NCBI GenBank assembly: GCA_022823725.1
Contig: JAJEHL010000023.1
Coordinates: 1-64,000 of the forward strand
Length of the DNA stretch: 64,000 nt
Reading direction: 5' to 3'
From: Candidatus Latescibacterota bacterium
Lineage (GTDB): Bacteria > Latescibacterota > UBA2968
Each line of letters starts with the position of its first letter. Position 1 is the stretch's first letter. Position numbers and translations under genes: made by a program. Below are positions 34,638-42,660 of this stretch, piece by piece. Below the pieces are notes generated by a model, which searched no databases, was not told the origin of the DNA, and was given only the letters and a program-made list of their open reading frames with translations.

Positions 34638-34674
34638 GTTTCGCTACCAGAACCGACCTATAACGCGAAAAAAT

Positions 34675-34706
34675 AAAACCGACCTCATCCATCAGGTCGG
34701 TTTTTG
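34675..34706. terminator. Bidirectional intrinsic terminator
   Basis: AAAACCGACCT pairs with AGGTCGGTTTT around an 8-base loop, with A and T runs on the outside. It serves the barrel gene on the plus strand and the PRPP synthetase operon on the minus strand. Confidence 0.85.
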
Positions 34707-34726
34707 TTTTATAAATCAAGCCCATT

Positions 34727-35701
34727 CTAACCCTCGACCTTCGCATTCGCAAAGAGATTGCTGACGGATTCATCATTGTTGATGCGGCGAATGGATTCGG
34801 CGAGAATGGGAGCGACGGATAAAATTTTGATCTTGCCATTTTGGGCGCGTTTGGGCACGGGAATAGAATTGGAAACGACAAGCTCGGTCAGAATGGAATT
34901 TTCCACGCGCTCAACGGCGGGATCTGCCAGCACCGGATGAACAATAGTAGCGCATATATCGCGTGCGCCTTTGTCTTTCAGTGCAGACGCTGCTTCGATT
35001 AGGGAACTGCCCGTAGAGATAATATCGTCAACAATAACGATATTTTTGTCTTTCACTTCACCAATAACGTTCAGAACTTCGGTCTTTTGACCACTCCAGC
35101 GGCGTTTATCTACAATCGCCAACGGCGCACCAAGCAGTTCGGCATACGCGCGCGCCATTTTTATACCGCCGACATCGGGTGCCATAACAACGAGATTTTT
35201 GAGATTTTTTTGCCTGAAGTATTCGCCTAAGATGTTAATGGAATAGAGATGATCAACCGGTATATCAAAAAACCCCTGGATCTGATTGGCGTGCAGGTCC
35301 AGAGTTAAAACCCGCCGCGCGCCAGCGGTATAAATCATATTGGCGACCAGTTTGGACGTGATGGGCACACGAGGGCGGTCTTTGCGGTCCTGTCGCGCAT
35401 AGCCATAATAGGGCACAACCGCTGTGATACGTCGGGCAGAGGCGCGTCGCGCGGCATCGATCAAGATCAGAAGCTCCATCAAGGCGTCATTGGGCGATAT
35501 GCCTTCTTCTTCGTTTGCACAAATAGGTTGAAGAATAAAAACATCACAGCCGCGCACGTTTTCATCAATTTGCACATGTGTTTCGCCACCGGAAAAACGG
35601 CTCACAGAGGCTTCGGCAAGCCGAGTGTCGAGAATATTGCAAATATCTTCTGCCAATGGCCGATTGGTATTGCCCGAAAAAACTTTGAGATCGTAACCCA
35701 C
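34727..35701 (-). CDS. prs: Ribose-phosphate pyrophosphokinase (canonical copy)
   Basis: The GTG at 35701 follows AGGAGG with correct spacing and gives 324 residues, close to the usual 310-320; an in-frame upstream start at 35767 adds 22 unconserved residues. The enzyme makes PRPP from ribose-5-phosphate and ATP for purine, pyrimidine, histidine and NAD synthesis. Canonical motifs are seen: Y-A-R-Q-D-R-K-D-R-P-R (ATP site), D-L-H-A-N-Q-I-Q-G-F-F, the K-R-R catalytic loop, and the PRPP loop V-D-D-I-I-S-T-G-S-S. It is the last gene of a minus-strand run with GNAT, hisI, a methyltransferase and a second paralogue. Confidence 0.93.
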   Translation of the reverse strand: MGYDLKVFSGNTNRPLAEDICNILDTRLAEASVSRFSGGETHVQIDENVRGCDVFILQPICANEEEGISPNDALMELLILIDAARRASARRITAVVPYYGYARQDRKDRPRVPITSKLVANMIYTAGARRVLTLDLHANQIQGFFDIPVDHLYSINILGEYFRQKNLKNLVVMAPDVGGIKMARAYAELLGAPLAIVDKRRWSGQKTEVLNVIGEVKDKNIVIVDDIISTGSSLIEAASALKDKGARDICATIVHPVLADPAVERVENSILTELVVSNSIPVPKRAQNGKIKILSVAPILAESIRRINNDESVSNLFANAKVEG

Positions 35702-35813
35702 GTTTTCTCCCTCCTGTCGTTGGGTACTCTGATTTATCGGAATGGATCCCATTTTTACACCTTTCACCGTGTGAGCAATATACTATTGATAAGAGTGTGA
35801 ATCAACCCGGATT

Positions 35814-36314
35814 TCAGGGTGTAATATCGCGCCTCATCAAAACCATCTGAATTTTGGAATTTGAGCGAAGCGGTTCGATTAAATCGGTAGCTTCAAATCC
35901 GATTTTTTGATAGAAGAAACGCGCTGGATTATTTTCACTAACCCAGGCTTCGAGCGTGGTAGCCCCACCCTCTCGTGCCCATTCTATGACGGCGCACACA
36001 ATCTGCTCACCGATCTTTTGTCCTCGAAATTCGGGCGCAACCCACATCGCGGTAAGCACTACTATGTCTGCTGCTCTGCGATAACACCCCGCCATTCCAC
36101 AGGGATTATCCCTCACACAAGCCATGAAATAGGCGCGATCCAACAGAGTAGCATGGTCCCTCGCCATGTCCTGCCAATCTCTGTCAGTTCTTTTTTTTCC
36201 TCCTGCCAGCGTTGTCCCAAAAGCATAAGGCGCTTCTTCAAGTGCGCGAAGGCGCACATCCCTGAGTATCCGCCATTGATCTGAACGGATTCGGGTAACG
36301 GCCTCTGATGGCAT
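35814..36314 (-). CDS. GNAT-family N-acetyltransferase
   Basis: A 166-residue acetyltransferase. The acetyl-CoA loop appears as V-A-P-E-F-R-G-Q-K-I-G-E-Q near residue 92-104, after a beta strand I-V-V-L-T-A-M-W, and the end (F-F-Y-Q-K-I-G-F-E-A-T) is typical. Substrate unknown. It starts 6 bases after the hisI stop, with GGAG before the ATG, so it shares that transcript. Confidence 0.85.
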   Translation of the reverse strand: MPSEAVTRIRSDQWRILRDVRLRALEEAPYAFGTTLAGGKKRTDRDWQDMARDHATLLDRAYFMACVRDNPCGMAGCYRRAADIVVLTAMWVAPEFRGQKIGEQIVCAVIEWAREGGATTLEAWVSENNPARFFYQKIGFEATDLIEPLRSNSKIQMVLMRRDITP

Positions 36315-36320
36315 GACTCA

Positions 36321-36749
36321 TTACTCCGGTATGGTTTTGGGGTTTACAAATGTCAATTTTCCATTATCGATACTGCGGTAATAACAACCGTAACGCGCTC
36401 GACCATTTTCTTTCGTATGGCACGATCCATCGCCTTTGAGACGCACGAGATAAAGCAGTGAATTCTGCTCGCAGTTGATGCGCACATCAACCAATTCGAG
36501 CATATCACCAGAAGTGGCCCCTTTAATCCAGAGTTCATTGCGCGATGTGCTCCAGAAAGTTGCCACGCGGTATTCAAGCGCATAGTCAAGCGCCTGTTTA
36601 TTGGCATAGCCGATCAAGAGAATGGCTTTGCTATCCACATCCTGTACCGCAACGGGAATCACGGGATGGTCAGCCTGTGCAACCTTTCGAAGCTTCTCAA
36701 AATCGAGATGGATTTCTGTGCCTTCTTCGAGTGTGTGATCAACAGCCAT
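36321..36749 (-). CDS. hisI: Phosphoribosyl-AMP cyclohydrolase
   Basis: The ATG at 36749 follows AAGGAA; a start at 36785 is possible but less likely. The 142-residue product opens the ring of phosphoribosyl-AMP in histidine synthesis. Family signatures are F-W-S-T-S-R-N-E-L-W-I-K-G-A-T-S-G, the zinc/magnesium-site segment D-V-R-I-N-C, and D-G-S-C-H-T with G-C-Y-Y near the end. No hisE domain is fused. No other his genes are nearby; instead it lies between two PRPP synthetase genes. Confidence 0.92.
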   Translation of the reverse strand: MAVDHTLEEGTEIHLDFEKLRKVAQADHPVIPVAVQDVDSKAILLIGYANKQALDYALEYRVATFWSTSRNELWIKGATSGDMLELVDVRINCEQNSLLYLVRLKGDGSCHTKENGRARYGCYYRSIDNGKLTFVNPKTIPE

Positions 36750-36781
36750 AGCAATTTCCTTTTTTACGAGATAAGTTGTCT

Positions 36782-37504
36782 TCAAATTTTCTCAATGATC
36801 GCGACATAAACACTCTCCGTTTCCGGAATAAATCGCGAAATCTGCCAGCCAGTACCTTCGAGAATAAATGCCATCTCTTTGCGAGATACTTTGAGGTATT
36901 CAAACCAGGCACCGATATAATGTTCGTATCGAATGCGAATTTTGAGCTGACACGAGAACTTGCCCCGCTCGCGATTCAATTTGTGATAATCCAGATGTGC
37001 TTTTCTCGTCGTGCTATAAGGATCTGCAGATTCGGCAATAATTCTCGCATCGGAAGATGTCATATTACGCATCTTTCGCAACAGCCATCGGGCGCGCTTC
37101 AGATTCCCAAAGAGACCGAAATTACTGCCCATCATGAGCATGGTGTCAAACTGACCGAGCCGAGAGGAAATTTGTGTTACACTCAAAACTCTGGCTTTTT
37201 TGAGACCGCGTTCTTTCGCCACCTTGATCGCAAGAGGGGAAGCGTCAATGCCCAAAACATCAAAACCTTCTTCCTGAAGGTAGAGAGCATGACGGCCGGG
37301 TCCACAACCGAGGTCGAGAACGCGTCCGCGAACATAGTCCATCGATTCTCGCTGATGCGGAGGCCAGTCGATATGGGGATCGAAATAAGTACTGGAAATA
37401 CCGGAAGTTATATATCCATCCTCGCGTTCTACAATTTCCTCTGCGGGCATGCCGCGATGAAAATCCCACATCATCCGTCCATAAGCATCGTCATTGTGTG
37501 CCAT
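36782..37504 (-). CDS. SAM-dependent methyltransferase (class I)
   Basis: The ATG at 37504 has AGGAG 7 bases upstream; another ATG six bases earlier sits too close to it. The 240-residue product has SAM motif V-L-D-L-G-C-G-P-G-R-H near 60 and the acidic I-D-A-S after the second strand, then M-M-G-S-N-F-G-L-F. The residual half resembles small-molecule methyltransferases. The neighbours (PRPP synthetase 22 bases upstream, hisI 32 bases downstream) suggest one transcript, but the substrate is unknown. Confidence 0.82.
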   Translation of the reverse strand: MAHNDDAYGRMMWDFHRGMPAEEIVEREDGYITSGISSTYFDPHIDWPPHQRESMDYVRGRVLDLGCGPGRHALYLQEEGFDVLGIDASPLAIKVAKERGLKKARVLSVTQISSRLGQFDTMLMMGSNFGLFGNLKRARWLLRKMRNMTSSDARIIAESADPYSTTRKAHLDYHKLNRERGKFSCQLKIRIRYEHYIGAWFEYLKVSRKEMAFILEGTGWQISRFIPETESVYVAIIEKI

Positions 37505-37526
37505 GGTCATTCTCCTTTCTCCAAGA

Positions 37527-38474
37527 TCAATTGGGAAACAAAACACTGACGCTCTCTTTGTTGTGAATGCGACGTATGGCTTCGGCAAAAAGCGGAGCAA
37601 CTGAAACGACTTCAAATTTATCGGTCAACTCACAGGGTTGGGTTTCTATGGTATTCGTCATTAAAACCCTGAGAATCGGACTGTCGTCAATACGAGCAAC
37701 GCCTTCAGATGAAAGGGCACCGTGTGTAACGAGGACGTACACATCTAATGCACCCTGTTCCATGAGCAGGTGAGCCATTTGCACCAGCGTGCCCCCTGAG
37801 ATGGTCATATCGTCAACAATAAGAGCTGTTTTGTTAGCCACATCGCCAATCAGATCCAATATCTCGGCTTTTTCATCGTGGGCAACGCGCTCTTTGTCGC
37901 CAATAGCCAGACCGGTCTTGAGATAAGACGCATATTTTCGCGCCTGTTTGGCAAATCCTGTATCCGGAGAAACCACAATAAGATTTTCTTTCTTTTTGGC
38001 CAGCATTGCGTCACACAGAACGGGCAGTCCATAAAGATCATCCACGGGAATTCTAAAAAAACCTTGAATCTGTGCCGCGTGTAGATCCATCGTGACAATG
38101 CGATCTGCCCCTGCTGCCTCGATGGCATCGGCGCATACGCGAGCGCGAATAGAAACGCGCGGTTCATCCTTTTTATCGCCTTTGCCATAGCTAAAGTAGG
38201 GCACAACAGCGGTGACCGTATCGGCGCTTGCGCGCTTGAATGCATCGATCCAGAACAGCAATTCCATAAAATTGTCATTGGCGGGATAGCCCGTGGACTG
38301 TACGAGATAGACCCGCCGACCACGCACGTTTTCGAGAATGCGCACAAAGAGATTGCCTTCGGAAAATCTCAGGGTTTCATTTTTGCCAGGCGCGATTTCG
38401 AGCGTAGCACAAATTGCCTGAGTCAATCGTTTGCTGCCTGTCCCACCAAATACCAGAATATCTTCGTTTGACAT
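37527..38474 (-). CDS. Divergent ribose-phosphate pyrophosphokinase paralogue
   Basis: A 315-residue PRPP-synthetase-family protein starting at 38474 behind AAGGAA. It keeps D-L-H-A-A-Q-I-Q-G-F-F, the K-E-R catalytic-loop region and the phosphate loop V-D-D-M-T-I-S-G-G-T. In the ATP-binding segment it reads Y-F-S-Y-G-K-G-D-K-K where the canonical copy at 34727 has Y-Y-G-Y-A-R-Q-D-R-K, so the R-Q pair that contacts ATP is replaced. It could use another phosphate donor or nucleotide, regulate the canonical copy (as PRPP-synthetase-associated proteins do in animals), or work in this operon. It is the first gene of the five-gene run. Confidence 0.87.
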   Translation of the reverse strand: MSNEDILVFGGTGSKRLTQAICATLEIAPGKNETLRFSEGNLFVRILENVRGRRVYLVQSTGYPANDNFMELLFWIDAFKRASADTVTAVVPYFSYGKGDKKDEPRVSIRARVCADAIEAAGADRIVTMDLHAAQIQGFFRIPVDDLYGLPVLCDAMLAKKKENLIVVSPDTGFAKQARKYASYLKTGLAIGDKERVAHDEKAEILDLIGDVANKTALIVDDMTISGGTLVQMAHLLMEQGALDVYVLVTHGALSSEGVARIDDSPILRVLMTNTIETQPCELTDKFEVVSVAPLFAEAIRRIHNKESVSVLFPN

Positions 38475-38590
38475 GAGAGGTTCCTTATTTGAATTTTTCA
38501 AAATTGAATCTGTTATTGTCGGGTCATAGAAAAAAAAATGTGAACCGCTTCATGTCTCAAGGCGAAACCACTCATCGCCAAATCCTCCAC

Positions 38591-38622
38591 AAAAAAAGCC
38601 CACTGTCTCTCGACAGCGGGCT
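38591..38622 (-). terminator. Intrinsic terminator, minus strand
   Basis: A 10-position stem (38598-38607 with 38612-38621) has one mismatch that is C-A on the plus strand but a G-U pair on the minus strand. A run of seven A at 38591-38597 gives the T tract on the minus strand. It lies between the prs-like gene and the candidate RNA at 38591-38796. Confidence 0.8.
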
Positions 38623-38796
38623 TATTCATTTCATTGGACAAACTGTTATGACATATCCACCGCCGAGCGCGTCATGCAAAAGGTTGCAGACGTAGCCTGA
38701 TGAGTGTGGTGATGGGCGGTGTGGGCAAACGCATCCCCGGCCAAAACAGCGTTTGGATTTGAAAAAATAACCGGGTTTTTGATCAATGCGTTCATA
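38591..38796 (-). ncRNA. Candidate small transcript (sRNA or small-protein mRNA)
   Basis: Between the prs-like gene and the MraY-like gene, a minus-strand promoter (TTGACG at 38831-38826, 17-base spacer, TATTTT at 38808-38803) would start transcription near 38796. A strong terminator ends it at 38591, giving an RNA of about 205 bases. A 49-codon frame, M-N-A-L-I-K-N-P and onward, starts at 38795 with a histidine-rich middle, but it would be almost leaderless and has no ribosome site. The rest of 38475-38970 holds no other supported gene. Confidence 0.4.
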
Positions 38797-38802
38797 ATAC
38801 AG

Positions 38803-38831
38803 AAAATAGAATGTCTCTGTTTTCGCGTCAA
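38803..38831 (-). promoter_or_regulatory. Promoter of the candidate small transcript
   Basis: TTGACG and TATTTT are separated by 17 bases on the minus strand, 5 of 6 and 4 of 6 consensus matches. It is isolated from coding genes. Confidence 0.4.
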
Positions 38832-38970
38832 GGTTTTTCTTGCAAAATGGGTAAACAATCACCTGCAAAGGGATTGGCTATGAGTTCAGACTTGCCCTTT
38901 AATGATAGAGACCTTACATTGGTCTTGATTTGTTTCGTTTTTCAAATCATATCACACAGGAGTTTGTGCT

Positions 38971-40014
38971 GTGCTCTACTGGCTGGGTGAGCAATTGTTG
39001 GACATCTATGGGCCATTTCGCCTCTTCACTTCTTATCTATTTTTGGTTGGTGCAGGTACCGCACTCGCCTGCGTCTTTACCTGGAGGCTTTTACCCAAAT
39101 TGTGGCACCGGTTACCGCGCGATCAGGGGCGTGAGCATGCTGTTGGTGCCGCACAAAATAAAGGCAAACCCGTAGGGGCTGGCGTTATTTTCATTTCTAT
39201 TTTTATTGTTGTCGGGTTCTTATTCGTCCCTCTTGGAACGCGCTATCTGGCTGCTTTAGGATGCCTGTTTTTGGCAATGCTGGTGGGATTTTTCGATGAC
39301 CGCTATGAATGGAGTGAATACCGCATGGGGTTGTTCGATCTGATCATCTCCATTTTGGGTGCTATGGTAGTATGCCAGATGGCACCAGTCGAAGTGTGGT
39401 TACCGTTAATTAAGACATCGGTTATTGTGCCACCCTGGATTTATATCCCTATTGCTACAGGCTTGTTGTGGATGACTATTAATGCTACAAATTGCACAGA
39501 CGGCGTGGATGGCCTATCGGGCAGTTTGTGCATGCTGGCATTCATTTTTTTGGGCGGCGCACTATACGTCATTGTGGGACACCGGGATATCGCCCAATAC
39601 TTGCTTGTACCACACTACAAAGAGGCGGCTAATTGGGCGGTAATGGCTTTTGTCATGACGGGTTGTCTGGTGGGCTATTTGTGGCACAATGCCAATCCAA
39701 GTGCCGTGTTGATGGGCGACGCTGGATCTCGTCCCCTGGGCTTATTACTCGGCATGCTGGTCCTCGCGTGTGGCAATCCGTTTTTGATTATTATAGTTGC
39801 CGGAGTCGTGCTGGTCAATGGCGCAACAGGCCTTCTGAAAGTCGCTTTGTTGCGCTTTTTAAAAATCGGCATTTTCAAACAGGTGCGTTATCCCCTGCAC
39901 GATCACGTCCGGCAAAAATGGGGCTGGTCCAATACGCAGGTACTGGTCAGATTTACACTTTTACAGGCCATAGTAACACCTCTTTTGCTGATATTATTAC
40001 TAAAAATCAGGTAG
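38971..40014 (+). CDS. MraY/WecA-superfamily phospho-sugar transferase, MraY-like
   Basis: A 347-residue integral membrane enzyme with about ten transmembrane segments, starting with GTG 8 bases after CAGGAG. It transfers a phospho-sugar onto undecaprenyl phosphate. Motifs seen are G-F-F-D-D-R-Y, N-A-T-N-C-T-D-G-V-D-G-L-S-G, L-M-G-D-A-G-S and P-L-H-D-H, the last two favouring MraY (lipid I synthesis) over WecA. The usual P-T-M-G-G is G-K-P-V-G-A-G here. It lies away from any division or murein cluster, so it may be a second MraY paralogue or the only one, relocated. Confidence 0.85.
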   Translation: MLYWLGEQLLDIYGPFRLFTSYLFLVGAGTALACVFTWRLLPKLWHRLPRDQGREHAVGAAQNKGKPVGAGVIFISIFIVVGFLFVPLGTRYLAALGCLFLAMLVGFFDDRYEWSEYRMGLFDLIISILGAMVVCQMAPVEVWLPLIKTSVIVPPWIYIPIATGLLWMTINATNCTDGVDGLSGSLCMLAFIFLGGALYVIVGHRDIAQYLLVPHYKEAANWAVMAFVMTGCLVGYLWHNANPSAVLMGDAGSRPLGLLLGMLVLACGNPFLIIIVAGVVLVNGATGLLKVALLRFLKIGIFKQVRYPLHDHVRQKWGWSNTQVLVRFTLLQAIVTPLLLILLLKIR

Positions 40015-40029
40015 AAACGGAGAAAAAAT

Positions 40030-41361
40030 ATGCCTACAAAAACTGAGCTTAAGAAACGCGTTTGTGAAGCCATAGATCGACGTCGAAATCAAATTTGTCG
40101 CATTGGCGATCATATCATGTTAAATCCCGAGTTGGGGTTTAAGGAATTTGAGACAGCAAAGCTCGTATCACAAACAATGGACGAGTTTGGCTTACCACAT
40201 GAAACCGAGTTGGCAATTACAGGTGTAAAAGGCGTGTTGCAGGGAAGTAAGCCCGGACCAACAGTGGCACTAATTGGTGAACTCGACTCGCTCGTGGTCT
40301 CCGGCCATCCCAATGCCAATCCCGATACAGGTGCCGCACATGCTTGTGGTCACAATGCACAGATCGCGGGATTGATGGGAGCAATGATGGGCATTGTGGA
40401 TGCGCGCGTGATTGACGATTTGGCGGGCAGAGTCGTCTTTTTTGCCGTGCCAGCAGAGGAATTTGTGGAGGTTGAATACCGTCTGAATCTGGTAAAGTCT
40501 GGAAAACTGAGCTTTTTGGGTGGCAAACCCGAATTGATCAAACACGGACATTTTGACGACATCGATATGGCGGTTATGATTCATACACATAGCGATGAAT
40601 CACTGACCAAAGCCGCTATTTCCGCATCATCTAATGGATTTGTGGCAAAAATGATTCGGTTTGTGGGCAAAGCCGCACACGCTGGCGGCGCACCTCATCG
40701 GGGCATCAATGCCCTGAATGCGGCTCAAATTGCCCTGAGTGCCATCAACGCACAACGCGAAACATTCCAGGATCACGATGCTATCCGGGTGCATCCTATC
40801 ATCACCAAAGGCGGAGATTTGGTCAATGTCATACCAGACGAAGTTTGTATGGAAACTTATGTTCGGGGGCGCACAGCAGAAGGGATACTCGATGCCAGTA
40901 TGAAAGTAGATCGCGCACTTCGGGCCGGAGCAATGGCACTTGGCGCAACAGTAGAAATAGAAACACTACCGGGATATATGCCATTAAAAAATAATGCAGA
41001 TTTGCGGACACTTTATGAAAAAAATGCCAGAACGCGTCTGGGGGAAGACGAATTTTGTTCAGTTGGGCACAGAACTGGCTCAACTGATATGGGCGATATA
41101 TCCTGTATTATGCCCGCGATCCATCCCTATATGTCGGGAGCTACGGGACCGGGACACAGCGTCGAGTGGCATATTTCCGATAAAGAGATGGGATATGTAG
41201 AACCAGCAAAATCACTGGCACTGATAGCAGTGGATCTGTTGTACGACCGCGCGGCAGAAGCAAAAGCCGTTCTTGCAAATCACAAGCCAGAGATGACAAA
41301 AGAGCAGTACCTCGATTTTCAAAATAACCTGTTCCAAACAGAAGTGTATGATGGTGAGTGA
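40030..41361 (+). CDS. M20-family metallo-amidohydrolase
   Basis: A 443-residue zinc-dependent peptidase or amidohydrolase of the M20/AbgB-IAA hydrolase group. The signature G-A-A-H-A-C-G-H-N-A-Q carries metal ligands, V-P-A-E-E-F supplies the catalytic glutamates, and G-K-A-A-H-A-G-G-A-P marks the dimerisation domain. It would release an acyl group or amino acid from an amide. GGAG precedes the ATG, 15 bases after the MraY-like gene, so the two may share a transcript. Confidence 0.88.
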   Translation: MPTKTELKKRVCEAIDRRRNQICRIGDHIMLNPELGFKEFETAKLVSQTMDEFGLPHETELAITGVKGVLQGSKPGPTVALIGELDSLVVSGHPNANPDTGAAHACGHNAQIAGLMGAMMGIVDARVIDDLAGRVVFFAVPAEEFVEVEYRLNLVKSGKLSFLGGKPELIKHGHFDDIDMAVMIHTHSDESLTKAAISASSNGFVAKMIRFVGKAAHAGGAPHRGINALNAAQIALSAINAQRETFQDHDAIRVHPIITKGGDLVNVIPDEVCMETYVRGRTAEGILDASMKVDRALRAGAMALGATVEIETLPGYMPLKNNADLRTLYEKNARTRLGEDEFCSVGHRTGSTDMGDISCIMPAIHPYMSGATGPGHSVEWHISDKEMGYVEPAKSLALIAVDLLYDRAAEAKAVLANHKPEMTKEQYLDFQNNLFQTEVYDGE

Positions 41362-41404
41362 GATGGGGCGTTGACCAAAAACACACAAGTTTATATCAAA
41401 ACGC

Positions 41405-41432
41405 AAAAAGGCCCGGAATATATCGGACCTTT
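41405..41432 (-). terminator. Intrinsic terminator after nadA, minus strand
   Basis: AAAGGCCCG pairs with CGGACCTTT around an eight-base loop. The single mismatch is C-A on the plus strand and a G-U pair on the minus strand, and a T run occurs only on the minus strand. It therefore ends the nadA transcript. Confidence 0.75.
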
Positions 41433-41461
41433 GGTATCGCGTAACTGTATTTTTTAAACGA

Positions 41462-42511
41462 TCATACAATTTCCAGCATGCGTTCCACCGCCTTTAATGC
41501 GCGCACGCGGATGTCTTCGGGCACTTCGATGATTTGCTCGTCAAACTCAAGTGCATTAAGCGTATCTTCAAGTGTAATCTCGTTCATATGTGGACAGCGA
41601 ATGCTGCACAGACCAACCATTTCCTTATCCGGGTTTTCCGCAGCGATGTTGTCGCCCATGCTGCATTCTGTAAGCAGCAAATAGCGCTCGGCATCCATGT
41701 CGCGAACATAATCGACCATGCGAGAGGTACTGCCCGAAAAATCGGACGCAGCGACCACTTCAGGACTGCATTCCGGATGGGAGAGAACAACGACATCTGG
41801 AAACTGCTCGCGCACATTTTCAATATCCTGAACGGTAAATTGCTCGTGTACTTCGCACCGACCATGCCAGCCGATCATTTCGTATTCAAGACCGGGTTTG
41901 GGATCGGAAAATCCCGTTATTGTGGGAAAAATAATGCGCTTATTCGTCTCTTGCGCGACATTGGCAGCTAAGTACTCGTCGGGCAAAAAGATAATGGTAT
42001 CCGAATTGAGCGATTCGACGACTTTATGGGCATTGCCCGATGTGCAGCAAATATCGCATTCAGCTTTGACATCGGCATACGTGTTGATATACGTGACAAT
42101 GGGAACGCCCGGATATTGTTCGCGCAGATTGCGAACATCTTCCGCGGTAATGCTCTCAGCCAGCGAACAGCCCGCAACGCGCGCGGGCAAGAGCACGGTT
42201 TTGTCGGGGTTGAGAATTTTTGCGGTCTCGGCCATAAAACGCACGCCGCAAAAAACAATGGGATCTGCGTCGGTTTCTGCGGCTTTACGCGATAACTCGA
42301 GCGAATCACCCACGACATCTGGCACAGAGTGATAAAGTGCCGGCTCCATGTAATTATGCCCGAGGATAATGGCCCCACGCTCTTTTTTAAGCTTATTAAT
42401 TTCGTAAGCCAACTCGGCTTTGTAGCGCAATTCGATATCGGGCACAATGCCCTCTAATCGCTCGGCCATCTGTTGATAGGTCTCTTCCAAAGTAGTGGCA
42501 GTCAGTGCCAT
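41462..42511 (-). CDS. nadA: Quinolinate synthase
   Basis: A 349-residue [4Fe-4S] enzyme that condenses iminoaspartate and dihydroxyacetone phosphate to quinolinate for NAD synthesis. Cluster cysteines fit C-D-I-C-C-T-S-G-N-A, G-R-C-E-V-H and V-G-L-C-S-I-R-C-P, and H-N-Y-M-E-P and S-H-P-E-C are present. CAGGAG precedes the ATG. The gene stands alone; nadB and nadC are not in the window. It diverges from the mannose-1-phosphate guanylyltransferase gene across 149 bases. Confidence 0.93.
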   Translation of the reverse strand: MALTATTLEETYQQMAERLEGIVPDIELRYKAELAYEINKLKKERGAIILGHNYMEPALYHSVPDVVGDSLELSRKAAETDADPIVFCGVRFMAETAKILNPDKTVLLPARVAGCSLAESITAEDVRNLREQYPGVPIVTYINTYADVKAECDICCTSGNAHKVVESLNSDTIIFLPDEYLAANVAQETNKRIIFPTITGFSDPKPGLEYEMIGWHGRCEVHEQFTVQDIENVREQFPDVVVLSHPECSPEVVAASDFSGSTSRMVDYVRDMDAERYLLLTECSMGDNIAAENPDKEMVGLCSIRCPHMNEITLEDTLNALEFDEQIIEVPEDIRVRALKAVERMLEIV

Positions 42512-42660
42512 AACAGTCAGCTCCTGTTGTGGGGTAGTTCCCCCGATGATGCGTGTGGATTTGAATAAAGATATAAAAAGACGGCCTTTGCTGCAAGGTT
42601 TCGGTTGTGCCCCCTTGCTGGAGATATTACTCTGAGTTTTATGATAGCTGGATACGGAAC

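Noticed and set aside
38489-38695. 68-codon plus-strand frame opposite the candidate small transcript
   Set aside because: It spans the terminator and lacks a ribosome site.
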